Assembly (NCBI GenBank): GCA_965149945.1
Contig: CBCTTQ010000011.1
Coordinates: forward strand, 1 to 53,294
Source: JAHZFN01 sp965149945
Lineage (GTDB): Bacteria; Bacillota; Dehalobacteriia; UBA4068; UBA4997
Reading direction: 5' to 3'
DNA: 53,294 nucleotides
The position numbers and the translations under genes are program-made. The first letter of the stretch is position 1. Every line of letters starts with the position of its first letter. Below, piece by piece: positions 15,653 to 24,720 of the stretch. Under the pieces are notes generated by a model. The model was given only the letters and a program-made list of their open reading frames with translations, had not been told where the DNA came from and made no database searches.

Positions 15653-17009
15653 TTCTCATTCTCCCTACATTTCCCAAATTATGATAAAAAGTCGCCGCGT
15701 ACCCTACGCCGCTCAAACCGAACAGACCTGCCGCCGCAGCCCCCGTCACCGGAAGCAACGGATTATCACTGTCTATTTCCGGCAGTTCTGTGGCAGTTTC
15801 CGACATTTCGTAAACGCGCCAGTTCTGCACACCGCCGGCATCGCCCTCGCTGGCAGCGGCAGAGCCGATTTCTACCGCCTCACCACTTACAGATTGGGTT
15901 TCTCCATCAGCGCGGTTGTCGGCGCTCTGTTGATTTTCCGTCGGTTGTTCCGACACACCGCCGCCCGTACCGCCGGAATTTCCGTCGGGGTCGTTGCCGC
16001 CGCCCGTACCGCCGCCGGTTCCACCGTTCGAGTCATCGTTTGTGCCGCCGGGGTTTTCCGGTTCCGGTTCCGAACTGCCGCTGCCGTTCACAGTAACGCT
16101 GGCGGAAACCCCGCCGAAACTGGCCGTGATCACAGCGCTGCCCTCGCTTTTGATGGTGATGTTACCGTCTTCGTCTACCACGGCGACAGATTCATCACTG
16201 CTGCTCCAAGTCACCTTTTCATTAGCGAGGACGGTACTTTCCGCCTGCACATTCGCTTCTGTCCGCAAAACACTGCCCACTTCCCCTTCCAGACTGGCGT
16301 CTTTCAGCGTAATCGTGGGCGCTCCGCCCAGTTCCACCACAATTTCGTGAATCCATTTGGCGCTGCGTTCCGCCGTCTGCTCATTGGGGTCGGTCTGACC
16401 GAAAATCAGACGAAAACGGGTATTGGTATTCAAATTCAAATAGTCCGAGCCGAAAGTGGCTCCTGCCTGCACGCGATTCCAATCATCCGCCAAAGCGATC
16501 ACGGTATCCACATATTCTTTGTTTTCACCGGCATACTCATTGGCCGTCCCCGTCTCACTGTCAAAATTGTCCGGCAGACTATAAAAACAATAGCGAGGCG
16601 TGTCAATCAAATCCGCCTTGCTGTAAGAGGTATAATAATCGCTGCTTTTATCCCTTGTCCAGAAATAAAAAGTACGAATGGAATTCAAATCGATACCGGC
16701 GGCATCCATCAAATCGCTCAAGCGCACGCCGGACACATGATCAATGATAACTGAGGGCATATTATCCACAAAAGTATAATCCGCGTTGACCACATTCATT
16801 CCCCAGAGCTCATCCAATGTGAACACTTTCTTTTCATAATAGGGTCCGCCGTAATAACCCACCTTGACCGTGAGGGTATCGGCGGAATAGCCGTTATACT
16901 CATCATCGTCCAACCCCCAAGCCGGAGATATGGCAAAAAATGTAAAAAACAAAGCAAGCGCCCACGCCAACAAAAAAATTTGCCGACAGCGAAGCCGAGC
17001 CGTTCCCAT
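15627..17009 (-). CDS. LPXTG-type surface protein with SUOX-like and Ig-like domains
   Basis: 460 residues from ATG 17009 (GGGGTG 8 nt upstream; a TTG at 17027 is less likely). A signal peptide of about 30 residues is followed by a domain (about 35-220) related to the N-terminal domains of the SLH proteins at 23053-26940, with DLMDAAGIDLNSI and the FRLIFGQTD segment. Then comes a bacterial Ig-like (Big_2) domain (VTWSSSDESVAVVDEDG), a Gly-rich linker, and a C-terminus with LPVTG, a hydrophobic stretch and a basic tail (YKRKFN). The tail after LPVTG is longer than usual, so it may be sortase-linked or simply membrane-anchored. First gene of the ExbB-like unit. Confidence 0.75.
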   Translation of the reverse strand: MGTARLRCRQIFLLAWALALFFTFFAISPAWGLDDDEYNGYSADTLTVKVGYYGGPYYEKKVFTLDELWGMNVVNADYTFVDNMPSVIIDHVSGVRLSDLMDAAGIDLNSIRTFYFWTRDKSSDYYTSYSKADLIDTPRYCFYSLPDNFDSETGTANEYAGENKEYVDTVIALADDWNRVQAGATFGSDYLNLNTNTRFRLIFGQTDPNEQTAERSAKWIHEIVVELGGAPTITLKDASLEGEVGSVLRTEANVQAESTVLANEKVTWSSSDESVAVVDEDGNITIKSEGSAVITASFGGVSASVTVNGSGSSEPEPENPGGTNDDSNGGTGGGTGGGNDPDGNSGGTGGGVSEQPTENQQSADNRADGETQSVSGEAVEIGSAAASEGDAGGVQNWRVYEMSETATELPEIDSDNPLLPVTGAAAAGLFGLSGVGYAATFYHNLGNVGRMRNVYKRKFN

Positions 17010-17024
17010 AGATTCTTCACCCCA

Positions 17025-17165
17025 CAATTCTTTCCTGCCGCCGCAGGCAGGACTTCCGCTTTTGAAAATCCGCCGCCGATAAGCGACTCAAAAGCACACT
17101 TGATTTTCCGGTGGCTTCACGGTGACGCCGACGCGCTTATAAGCGCGTCGGCATAACACACCGCG
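17025..17165 (-). promoter_or_regulatory. Structured 5' leader of the surface protein/ExbB operon
   Basis: On the minus strand: CGGTG (17163-17159) pairs with CACCG (17124-17120) enclosing a perfect 26-bp palindrome at 17127-17152. GAAAATC (17108-17102) can pair with GATTTTC (17070-17064), or alternatively GCTTTTGA (17095-17088) with TCAAAAGC (17065-17058). A CCTGCC/GGCAGG hairpin (17051-17034) precedes the ribosome binding site. Mutually exclusive stems just before a transport operon are what a riboswitch would show. I could not match it to a known class. Confidence 0.5.
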
Positions 17166-17245
17166 AAAATATCTGCTTCTTAATATAATTTTATATGAGG
17201 ATAACAATTTCCTCTAATTTCTACTAAAAATTTTTAAGTTTTCTC

Positions 17246-20200
17246 CTATTTGACAATATTTTCCACCAGACGCTGCAACATGGTGACAACTTCCGCCCGG
17301 GTAGCGGAACCGCCGGGGTTCAGTGTCGTGGCGGTATCTCCGGTGATAATCTGCTGACCGACCGCCCAGCGCATGCCGTCCGTCGCCCAGTCAGAAATCT
17401 GAGCCGCGTCGGTGTAAGCGTCCAGACTGCCGTCCGCGGCACTGTCCATCGCGATGGTCTTGGCGTAACGTTGGAAAATGACCGCCATTTCCTCACGGGT
17501 AATGTTGTCATCGGGAGCAAAGCGGTTGTCGCCGACACCCTGAACAATTCCCGCCGCGTTCGCCCAGGCTACAGCTTTTTCATACCAAGCGCCCTTCTTC
17601 ACATCGGTGAAAGAGTGATCGGCTGTGATTTCCGGTTCCCCTTCCAAACGATATAAAACCGTTACCAACATCCCGCGGGTCATGTTGTCATTGGGAGCGA
17701 AGAGATTGTTGCCGATGCCGTTCACCAATTCACGACCGGAGGCGAAATCAATGGCTTCTTCGTACCAGGCGTCCGCTTTGAGATCAGCGAATTCCCGCGC
17801 GTTGTCGATTACCGCTAAAGTCGCGGGCAAAGTCGGCAGTATCGCGTAAGCTTTGCCGTCTTCTACAATGGATTTCAGAACCAATTGTTGGCTGCCGTCT
17901 TCTTGAAGAGCGACCACCGTCTGACCGCCGTCAGCGGCGGGCAGCTGTACTTTGCATCGATCGGCAAGCGCTGTCGCCGAACCGGTGTCCACCTGAACAT
18001 CGAACATAACAGCGTTATCCGCGGTCTGTTCAAAGGTGAATACCACGTTGGTGCCGGCCAAATCGCCCAGCGCCGCCAGGTCATCGTGTTCCACGGTCAG
18101 ATTCGCCAGATCGGTACACAACCGCAAATCCGCGGTGGTTTTCTTCGCCATATCCGCGATACGGGCTTTGGGCACCGTGATGGTAATGGTGTCCGCATCT
18201 CCTCTTACTTGAGGCGTAATGGTAATAGCCGCGGCATCGGTATTCGCCGCGCTTGTAATGGCATTATTCAAATCGGAAGCGGAAACAGTCACTGCCGCCG
18301 TGCCGTCTTTGGCGGTTACTTTCGGCGTCAGGTTAACAGTTTGATCTTCCTCTTCACCCGATCCCGGATTGCCGCCTGGGTTTGTCGGTGTACCGCTGCT
18401 CTGCCAGAAGAAGATGGGGTAGCCTTTGTTAACGCGGCCGGTGGTATCCATAACAAAGACGTCTCCGCCATCGTTCAGATCATTCACAAAGTCCGCGGTT
18501 TTCATTTCTTCGGAAGTTTTTTCCGTTACACCGGACTGATCGGCGACATTGTATACACCCATGTCCGCGGAACCGGTAAGCCAGTAGCAATTTTTGTAAG
18601 TGCCGCCGGCCGCCGTGGCAATCGCGGCGGAAGTACCCGCGCCGTCCACAGTACCGCTGTTATAACAATTGATCAACTGAATTTCATTGGAGCCGGCGAT
18701 GCCGCCGTACGTATTATGTGAATTGGTCACGTGTCCCGCGTTGTAGCAGTTTTCAACGGTGCCGCCGTTCCAAGCGGCTCCGACAATCCCGCCGGTGCCT
18801 TTGGCGTCGGTGCCTGTTACAGAGGCGAAATTGGCACAACATTCAATGGTAGCGCCGTCCTTGGTTTTACCGATTTTGCCGACCACGCCGCCGACCGAAC
18901 GGTTACCCTTCACACTTCCTTTGACAACCAAATCGGCAACACCGACATCGGACGGCGCGTTGTCTTTCTCATCGTCATGAACACCTAAACGGCCGATCAA
19001 ACCGACCGCCTGACCGTCGCCGTAGTTTCCGCTGCTGTAGCGGTCACATTTGATTTTCACGGTGCAGCCGTCACCGTCCAAAAAACCGCAGAAAGAAGAA
19101 CCGATTTTGGTGGAGGAATCATTCTTTTCCATCAGATATTGGCCGCCGATGGGCATATAGTTGCCATCGGACATATCCAAATCGTCCATCAGGGTAATGG
19201 TCACGTTTCTGAAATCCTCGATGCCGTAGCTGTAATCATCGGTGCTCTGATTATTGCCGCCGCTTTCACCGCTGCTTGTTTTCACAAATTCCTTGTTGCT
19301 GTTCCAGTCTTTGCCGCTGTAATATTCCTGATATCCTTCGTCATTGGGGCCTACATAAACCCAGGTCTTCGACTCATTGACGAGACCGTTCACAAGAGCC
19401 GCCACACCCGCGAATTCCGCCGCGGTGCCGATATAATACCGTTTGGCGTCGGGATTGGAGAAATACCAGCTGACGTCAATGGTTTTGCCGTCCCAGTCAG
19501 CGGATTTCAGATCCATTTCCGGAATGGTGGGTTCCTGGCCGCCTTGCGCCTTCAAGGAAACCGCGATGGTTTTGTTTTCCGTGGCGGTGAAGGTGTCCTT
19601 TTGAGTCGTATAACCTTCCGCCGTCACCTGATAGGAGTAAGTTTCTCCAACAGCCAACAGATAGGCGCCGTCTTCACCGGCGGTGACGGGCATTCCCTGA
19701 CTGTCTGTCACGCTAACAACAGCGGTAGAAGGTTCCAGCTGGAAGGTCACGCTGACGGTGTTTCGCGCCGACTGCCATTGCAACAACGGATAGCCGCCAT
19801 TGATGGGTTTCACATCGCTGTCAGCCGCCCAGTTTGCGCCCAAGGTTTCGACCATCGCGGCGGCTTTCAGTTCCGCTTCGGTTTTAGCGCCGGTAATTTC
19901 ATCCACGGTACCGCCATACACGCCATTCGCGTCAATAGAATATACCGTATTCAGGAAATAGCTGTTGGACACGGTGCCCTCATTGATGCCCACCAATCCG
20001 TTGGTTTGACCGATACCGCTCACCTGACCGAGGTTATAACAATTCTTGACAGAAGAGAGGGCGTTCTGGAAACCGACGATGCCGCCGACCCATTTCAACT
20101 GATCGTTGCCGATTCTGCCGGTGTTGTAACAATCCTCCACCGTACCGGTTTCGGAAGCGGTATTATTATTGCCGTTGCGGCCCACAATGCCGCCGACGCC

Positions 20201-22420
20201 GTTTTTGCTGCCAGTATTGGCCGCGTCCACATCACCGATGTTGACGCATTGACGGATCACACCGGCGTTTTCCCCGGCGACACCGCCCACTTTCTGATAA
20301 CCCAAAACAGCGCCGCTATGGACACAGCGTTCCACAATGGTATTTGCTTTGGAAGAGTCGGAGAGCGGGGTTCCCACAAAGCCGACGATACCGCCGACAT
20401 TATAGAGCACGTCCGCCCGCACCGTCACATCGGCGGTCACATCGGCAATCCGTCCGCCTTCGGACAACATGCCGACCACCCCGCCCGCATAATCACCGCC
20501 GCCGTTAACCGTCACAGAACCGCTGACAGCAAAGTTTTCCACAGTGCCGCTGACATTACCGAACAAACCGGCGTATCCCGCATCCGTCTCTGCTTTCAGG
20601 TTGGTGATGGTATGACCGTTGCCGTCAAAGACACCCGCGAAATAAGCGCCGTTCAGATAATAATAAGTCATACCTTCGGCATAAGAGGGATTTTTCGCCG
20701 CGCCAACCGTATAAGAATTTCCTTTATCATCATAAACCAATTTATGCTCCGTGATCGCCGCATCCAAATCCTCCTGCGAGGAAACGGTCAGGGAGACTTT
20801 TTCCGCGGCGCCGCCGATGGGCACCCATTCATAAGCGCTCAAATCGAGATCAGCGCCCAGGCGGATGGTTTTGCCCGCGAACGTATCCTGCTCGATCTCG
20901 GCGGCGGTGCCGTTCACAATGGCGGCCAAGCCCGCCAATTCCGCCGGGGTGCTCAACGTAAACGTATCTTTTTCAGCGTCATACCAAGCAGTATCGGCAG
21001 GAGCTTTTTGCTTAGCGACCGTGAAAGGACCGCTCGTGGTCATTGTCGCGGGCTCTGCCGCCTTGCTTCCATCAAAAACGGCTTCGTACGTTACGCCGTT
21101 TACGGTGATTTCATGATCTTCCCCGGTCAAATAGAGATACAAATTGGTATCGTCATTCGCCGCCCAGTTATCCATAGTGGTCGCGGGGGTAGTCTGTTCC
21201 TCTTTACTCAAAGCCTCGTTGACATAGTGATAGGTATGCAAACCGCCCGTGTAGAACGGTTCTCCGTCCACCGATACCGTGAAGGTATCACCCTCCAGGC
21301 CCTTCGTGTCCACAATGCATTTATAAACGGCCGTTTTGCCTTCTCCGTCCGTATTCCAACGGGCCGCCGTCATGGCGGCGTCATTGACGCCATAGGTATA
21401 AGGCGCGCTCTGATATCCACTCGTCTTCGTTTCATCGGCGGCGTTTTTGTCCACAAAAATACGCAGAGAACCGCCGGAAATATAGATGTTGCCGCCGGAG
21501 GCGTCATTGCCAACAGCATAACCGCCGCCGCCCACCGCGGAGCCGGTATAGTCCACATTGACATTGACAGAAGCATGGTTCAGATAAACGGAGGTTCCGG
21601 CCGAACCGCCGGTCGCTCCCGCCGAACCACCGATGGCGGCTCCGCGGGAAACAGAGAGCAAATTATAAGTGCCGTAATCAAACACGATTTTACCGGGTGC
21701 TTCCGTGCCGGAGCTGGCGCTGCTGCCGGCACCGATCAGAGCGCTCTGTTTGGTACCTTTAGCGAAAATCCGCAAAGCGGCGGAATTTTCATCTCCGAAG
21801 GTAATGTCTCCGTTCATCTCGCCGGAATCACCGCCGATGCCGGCGCCTCCCGCGCTCTTATACAGATACAACGTACCGTCACCGTTCAGCAGCAAAGAGG
21901 CGTCTTTGCCCACATGAACGGCAGACTGACCGCCGTACCCAGACGGCATATGATCCATCAAATTCGTACCACTGACAGTCAGCACATTATTCGTACCGCT
22001 GAAATTCACGATATGCTGCTGCGCTTTGTTGGAAATCTTCATATCCCGCAGTTCCAGATTAGCGCCGCCCGTCACACCCGAACAGTCAATGGACAAATTC
22101 TCAAAAATATCGGTACCCGCCTTCACCTCGTCTGCTGAGAAACCACTTTGCAGCGTGACTTTTTCGGTCGTCGTGACGGTGATCACACCGGTAGCCCCGG
22201 GCTGAACCGTATAGACACCGCCTTCGGAAATGGTGGCGGTCCCGGTAATGGTTTTCAGAGAATCCTCTTCATTGCCGATTCCGGAAATTTCTTCCGCCGC
22301 GGTATTCTGAGTATCATCCGCCGCCCAAGCGGGCAGAACGCCGCTCATGGTAAACACCATAGCGAACATCAACAAAAAAGCGACCACTTTGGGCCAGCGG
22401 CCTTTTCTTACTAAGTTCAT
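17246..22420 (-). CDS. Giant secreted GLUG-repeat protein with C-terminal SLH domains
   Basis: 1724 residues from ATG 22420 (GGAAGG upstream; the longer frame to 22498 adds a Cys/Arg-rich stretch without signal character). Order: signal peptide ending AWA at about 34; a beta-rich Gly-rich region with a right-handed-helix look (about 80-330); a first GLUG cluster (about 590-870; GYAGLFGNVSGTVENFAVSG, YNVGGIVGFVG, KVGGVAGENAG); a PEGA-like beta domain (about 890-960); a second GLUG cluster (about 1120-1330); a linker; and three SLH repeats (about 1535-1720). It probably sits in the S-layer and binds wall polymers. Ligand or substrate unknown. It has its own promoter. Confidence 0.85.
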   Translation of the reverse strand: MNLVRKGRWPKVVAFLLMFAMVFTMSGVLPAWAADDTQNTAAEEISGIGNEEDSLKTITGTATISEGGVYTVQPGATGVITVTTTEKVTLQSGFSADEVKAGTDIFENLSIDCSGVTGGANLELRDMKISNKAQQHIVNFSGTNNVLTVSGTNLMDHMPSGYGGQSAVHVGKDASLLLNGDGTLYLYKSAGGAGIGGDSGEMNGDITFGDENSAALRIFAKGTKQSALIGAGSSASSGTEAPGKIVFDYGTYNLLSVSRGAAIGGSAGATGGSAGTSVYLNHASVNVNVDYTGSAVGGGGYAVGNDASGGNIYISGGSLRIFVDKNAADETKTSGYQSAPYTYGVNDAAMTAARWNTDGEGKTAVYKCIVDTKGLEGDTFTVSVDGEPFYTGGLHTYHYVNEALSKEEQTTPATTMDNWAANDDTNLYLYLTGEDHEITVNGVTYEAVFDGSKAAEPATMTTSGPFTVAKQKAPADTAWYDAEKDTFTLSTPAELAGLAAIVNGTAAEIEQDTFAGKTIRLGADLDLSAYEWVPIGGAAEKVSLTVSSQEDLDAAITEHKLVYDDKGNSYTVGAAKNPSYAEGMTYYYLNGAYFAGVFDGNGHTITNLKAETDAGYAGLFGNVSGTVENFAVSGSVTVNGGGDYAGGVVGMLSEGGRIADVTADVTVRADVLYNVGGIVGFVGTPLSDSSKANTIVERCVHSGAVLGYQKVGGVAGENAGVIRQCVNIGDVDAANTGSKNGVGGIVGRNGNNNTASETGTVEDCYNTGRIGNDQLKWVGGIVGFQNALSSVKNCYNLGQVSGIGQTNGLVGINEGTVSNSYFLNTVYSIDANGVYGGTVDEITGAKTEAELKAAAMVETLGANWAADSDVKPINGGYPLLQWQSARNTVSVTFQLEPSTAVVSVTDSQGMPVTAGEDGAYLLAVGETYSYQVTAEGYTTQKDTFTATENKTIAVSLKAQGGQEPTIPEMDLKSADWDGKTIDVSWYFSNPDAKRYYIGTAAEFAGVAALVNGLVNESKTWVYVGPNDEGYQEYYSGKDWNSNKEFVKTSSGESGGNNQSTDDYSYGIEDFRNVTITLMDDLDMSDGNYMPIGGQYLMEKNDSSTKIGSSFCGFLDGDGCTVKIKCDRYSSGNYGDGQAVGLIGRLGVHDDEKDNAPSDVGVADLVVKGSVKGNRSVGGVVGKIGKTKDGATIECCANFASVTGTDAKGTGGIVGAAWNGGTVENCYNAGHVTNSHNTYGGIAGSNEIQLINCYNSGTVDGAGTSAAIATAAGGTYKNCYWLTGSADMGVYNVADQSGVTEKTSEEMKTADFVNDLNDGGDVFVMDTTGRVNKGYPIFFWQSSGTPTNPGGNPGSGEEEDQTVNLTPKVTAKDGTAAVTVSASDLNNAITSAANTDAAAITITPQVRGDADTITITVPKARIADMAKKTTADLRLCTDLANLTVEHDDLAALGDLAGTNVVFTFEQTADNAVMFDVQVDTGSATALADRCKVQLPAADGGQTVVALQEDGSQQLVLKSIVEDGKAYAILPTLPATLAVIDNAREFADLKADAWYEEAIDFASGRELVNGIGNNLFAPNDNMTRGMLVTVLYRLEGEPEITADHSFTDVKKGAWYEKAVAWANAAGIVQGVGDNRFAPDDNITREEMAVIFQRYAKTIAMDSAADGSLDAYTDAAQISDWATDGMRWAVGQQIITGDTATTLNPGGSATRAEVVTMLQRLVENIVK

Positions 22421-22526
22421 CTTTTTTCCTTCCTTCCTGCTCTGATTAGCCAAATTACATCCTTTGTGACGGCGGCGGCAAATCTCACATCGAGACAAAT
22501 CTTCTCTCCTTTGTCGCGCCGCCTAT

Positions 22527-22556
22527 ATTATATCCGCGAACAAATAAAATAAACAA
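22527..22556 (-). promoter_or_regulatory. Promoter of the giant SLH protein gene
   Basis: Minus strand TTGTTT (22556-22551), 18 bp, TATAAT (22532-22527). The -10 box is perfect, the -35 box weak. The leader is about 100 nt. The rest of the 632-bp gap 22421-23052 shows only the hairpin at 22853-22880 and no gene. Confidence 0.6.
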
Positions 22557-22852
22557 AGCAAATCCCCGCGAAACCGAACGGTGTCGTGAGTCGTTTTTCT
22601 GATTACGAATATTCCATCATGAAAATCATGTTATCCGTTTTCCCCTCCGGGGCTGCCCGCTGTTCACCTCCCTTTTTCAAAGCAGCCGTTGTCGCTCGGA
22701 TTTCATTGGTTTCCCCTCGGGAACTTTTATCACGGAATGTCCACCCTCGTCGCATCCAAACGCGGAGAACCTTTTCGGATCAGCCAAAATTTGGCGCGAA
22801 CAGAGAACATTCCCTAAAACATGCTCGCGTGAGAATATTTTATTTTTGAACA

Positions 22853-22880
22853 TTGTCCCGCCCCAAAAGTGGCGGGACAA
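22853..22880 (-). terminator. Hairpin downstream of the SLH protein pair, probable terminator
   Basis: A perfect 10-bp stem TTGTCCCGCC (22853-22862) / GGCGGGACAA (22871-22880) with an 8-nt loop. It is followed by AT-rich DNA on both sides but no clean T-run on the minus strand, so termination efficiency is uncertain. Confidence 0.5.
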
Positions 22881-23052
22881 CGATTCTTTTATTTTTTGGT
22901 TTTTCGGTTTGTTTTCGAGGATTCTTCTGAAATTTTTCTTTCTATGCGCCTTCTCCGTACGACGTTTTCATGCTTTCTTTTTTCGGGGTAGTCTCTTTCG
23001 AAAGAAGATCTTTCCCGTCAGGATTCTCCCCGAAGCAAGGCGCCGTTTTTAT

Positions 23053-24720
23053 TTAAGAAAGGGCGTTTTCAACCGCCTGATAAAAAGCCCAGGCAACTTC
23101 CGCTCGGCTGGCTTCTTTTTGCGGCTGCAGGGTTTCGCTGCCGTGAACAGCCTGCAAAATCTGATGTTCCGTCGCCCAGATAACCGCGTCTTCCGCCCAG
23201 GCGGCGGTTTTTTCATGATCGGAGAACGTCAAGAACACCGTATCGTCAGCATCGGTCGCCACTCCCAAACGCTCGGCGTAACGATACAGCACAGTGGCAA
23301 CCTGCTCTCTGGTGACAGGGTCATGGACGCCGTAGACACCGCCGCCGTAACCTTCTACCAAACCGTGAGCATTTGCCCAAAGAATGGCGTCGGTATACCA
23401 CACGTCGTTTTTCACATCGCTGAAAGCATTGTTGTGGTTTACCTCCGGTTCTCCCGCCAAACGATACATCACTGTCGCGAACATGGCGCGGGTCATCGTG
23501 CTATTGGGTTCAAAAGTTGTGGGGGTGGTGCCGTTAAAAAGCCCCGCCGCCGCCACATAATCCACCGCGCCGGCAAACCAGTCCGTCGCGCTGACATCCT
23601 GGAAAAGAGCGCCCGCCGGCAGTTCGCCGGAAGATTCTAATTTCAGCTGTACCACACCGGCATCGGTGTAGCCTTCTTTCACCGCGCGGCAGTTGATGCT
23701 CACGGCATCATCGGCAAACTGACTCTTGGGAAGGGTTACATAGCCGCCCGTATATTCGCAGGACGGCGTATAGCCGGGGTTTTCATAGTTGTTGTTAAAG
23801 AGAATGGTAGCGCCGTCTGTGGCGCAATCAAAGGAAATGTAGTAATTTTCTTCATCTTCATACATGGTGGCAGTGGGTTTCGCTACCGTACCCAGAGAGT
23901 CGATCGAGGGATCCTCTTCCATATCCAGCAACACATTGGCAATCCAATAGCGGCTATCGGCGGCGGTGGAATTTTTGTCCCGCAGATCCTCTTCCGTCAT
24001 GGGGATCATCAGGCGCAGCGCTCGCTGCGAATCCAACAATCCCCGATTATCCCAGGCGTTTTCCATATTATAATCGCCGCTGCCGTATTTATCGGAGGTA
24101 ACCATATAGCGCTGGGAAAAAGCCTCCACCGCCAAAATACTCTGTTCCGGCTGTCCTTGGCTTTGGATCAAATCCAACACCTGATCCCGATTCAAAACAC
24201 CGTTAGGATCCCCGTAATCCTGGGTTTGATAGTTCCAATACTCATACAACAGCGGATAATTGTAGCGGGTTACACCGTATAAATCCTCATAGGTATAGCT
24301 ATCCATTTCATCAAAGCCGTTTTGATCGATTTCCCAGAACGAGATCTTGTCATCCCCTCGGAATTGCAAATCAAGATCCCGCAAAGCGGCGGAATTCGAT
24401 TTGCTTTGGGCATAGTTCAAAAACTCATCGATGGTGAAACCGCGGCCTTCCTGATGTACTGTGGTCACATAGCGATCCAGGAAAGAATAGTTATGCAGCG
24501 CGTTGCCGCCGAACGTTCCTGCTCGCAGATCCCGTGCCATTTCTTCCACTGTCATATGGGAAACCAAAACCTGATCTCCCTGTTCATTGTTCACATAAAA
24601 CAGTACGGAAGAAACCGTCTGATTCCCCGGATCTGTTTTGGCCCAAGCCGGCATCGCCGCCGCGCAAAAAATCAACGCCAGCGCCAATACGGACCAAAGC
24701 ATTCGCTTTGTTTTTTTCAT
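23053..24720 (-). CDS. Secreted SLH-domain surface protein, paralogue A
   Basis: 555 residues. Signal peptide (MKKTKRMLWSVLALALIFC to AWA), an N-terminal domain of about 260 residues with FTIDEFLNYAQ, YTYEDLYGVTRYNYP and LRLMIPMTEEDL, then a chitobiase/Big-like beta domain (ATILFNNNYENP) and three SLH repeats (about 360-550). The N-terminal domain is clearly related to that of the gene upstream and, more distantly, to the LPXTG protein at 15627. Its ATG follows the stop codon of the upstream gene directly (TAA-ATG), with GAGGAGG in front, so translation is coupled. Function unknown; a surface binding protein is likely. Confidence 0.8.
   Translation of the reverse strand: MKKTKRMLWSVLALALIFCAAAMPAWAKTDPGNQTVSSVLFYVNNEQGDQVLVSHMTVEEMARDLRAGTFGGNALHNYSFLDRYVTTVHQEGRGFTIDEFLNYAQSKSNSAALRDLDLQFRGDDKISFWEIDQNGFDEMDSYTYEDLYGVTRYNYPLLYEYWNYQTQDYGDPNGVLNRDQVLDLIQSQGQPEQSILAVEAFSQRYMVTSDKYGSGDYNMENAWDNRGLLDSQRALRLMIPMTEEDLRDKNSTAADSRYWIANVLLDMEEDPSIDSLGTVAKPTATMYEDEENYYISFDCATDGATILFNNNYENPGYTPSCEYTGGYVTLPKSQFADDAVSINCRAVKEGYTDAGVVQLKLESSGELPAGALFQDVSATDWFAGAVDYVAAAGLFNGTTPTTFEPNSTMTRAMFATVMYRLAGEPEVNHNNAFSDVKNDVWYTDAILWANAHGLVEGYGGGVYGVHDPVTREQVATVLYRYAERLGVATDADDTVFLTFSDHEKTAAWAEDAVIWATEHQILQAVHGSETLQPQKEASRAEVAWAFYQAVENALS

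Noticed and set aside
15501..16754. Plus-strand frame of 417 codons
   Set aside because: Antisense to the LPXTG surface protein gene; composition is that of a shadow.
17025..17165. Cobalamin riboswitch
   Set aside because: The conserved core elements are not recognisable; left as an unassigned leader.
17195..17220. GGATAACAATT, similar to a half of the lac operator
   Set aside because: A short chance match; no LacI-type context. A small GAGGA/TCCTC inverted repeat is present but not specific.
19139..22138. Open frame of 999 codons on the plus strand
   Set aside because: It is antisense to the GLUG/SLH protein, has no ribosome binding site and shows no domain; codon bias of the true gene keeps this frame open.
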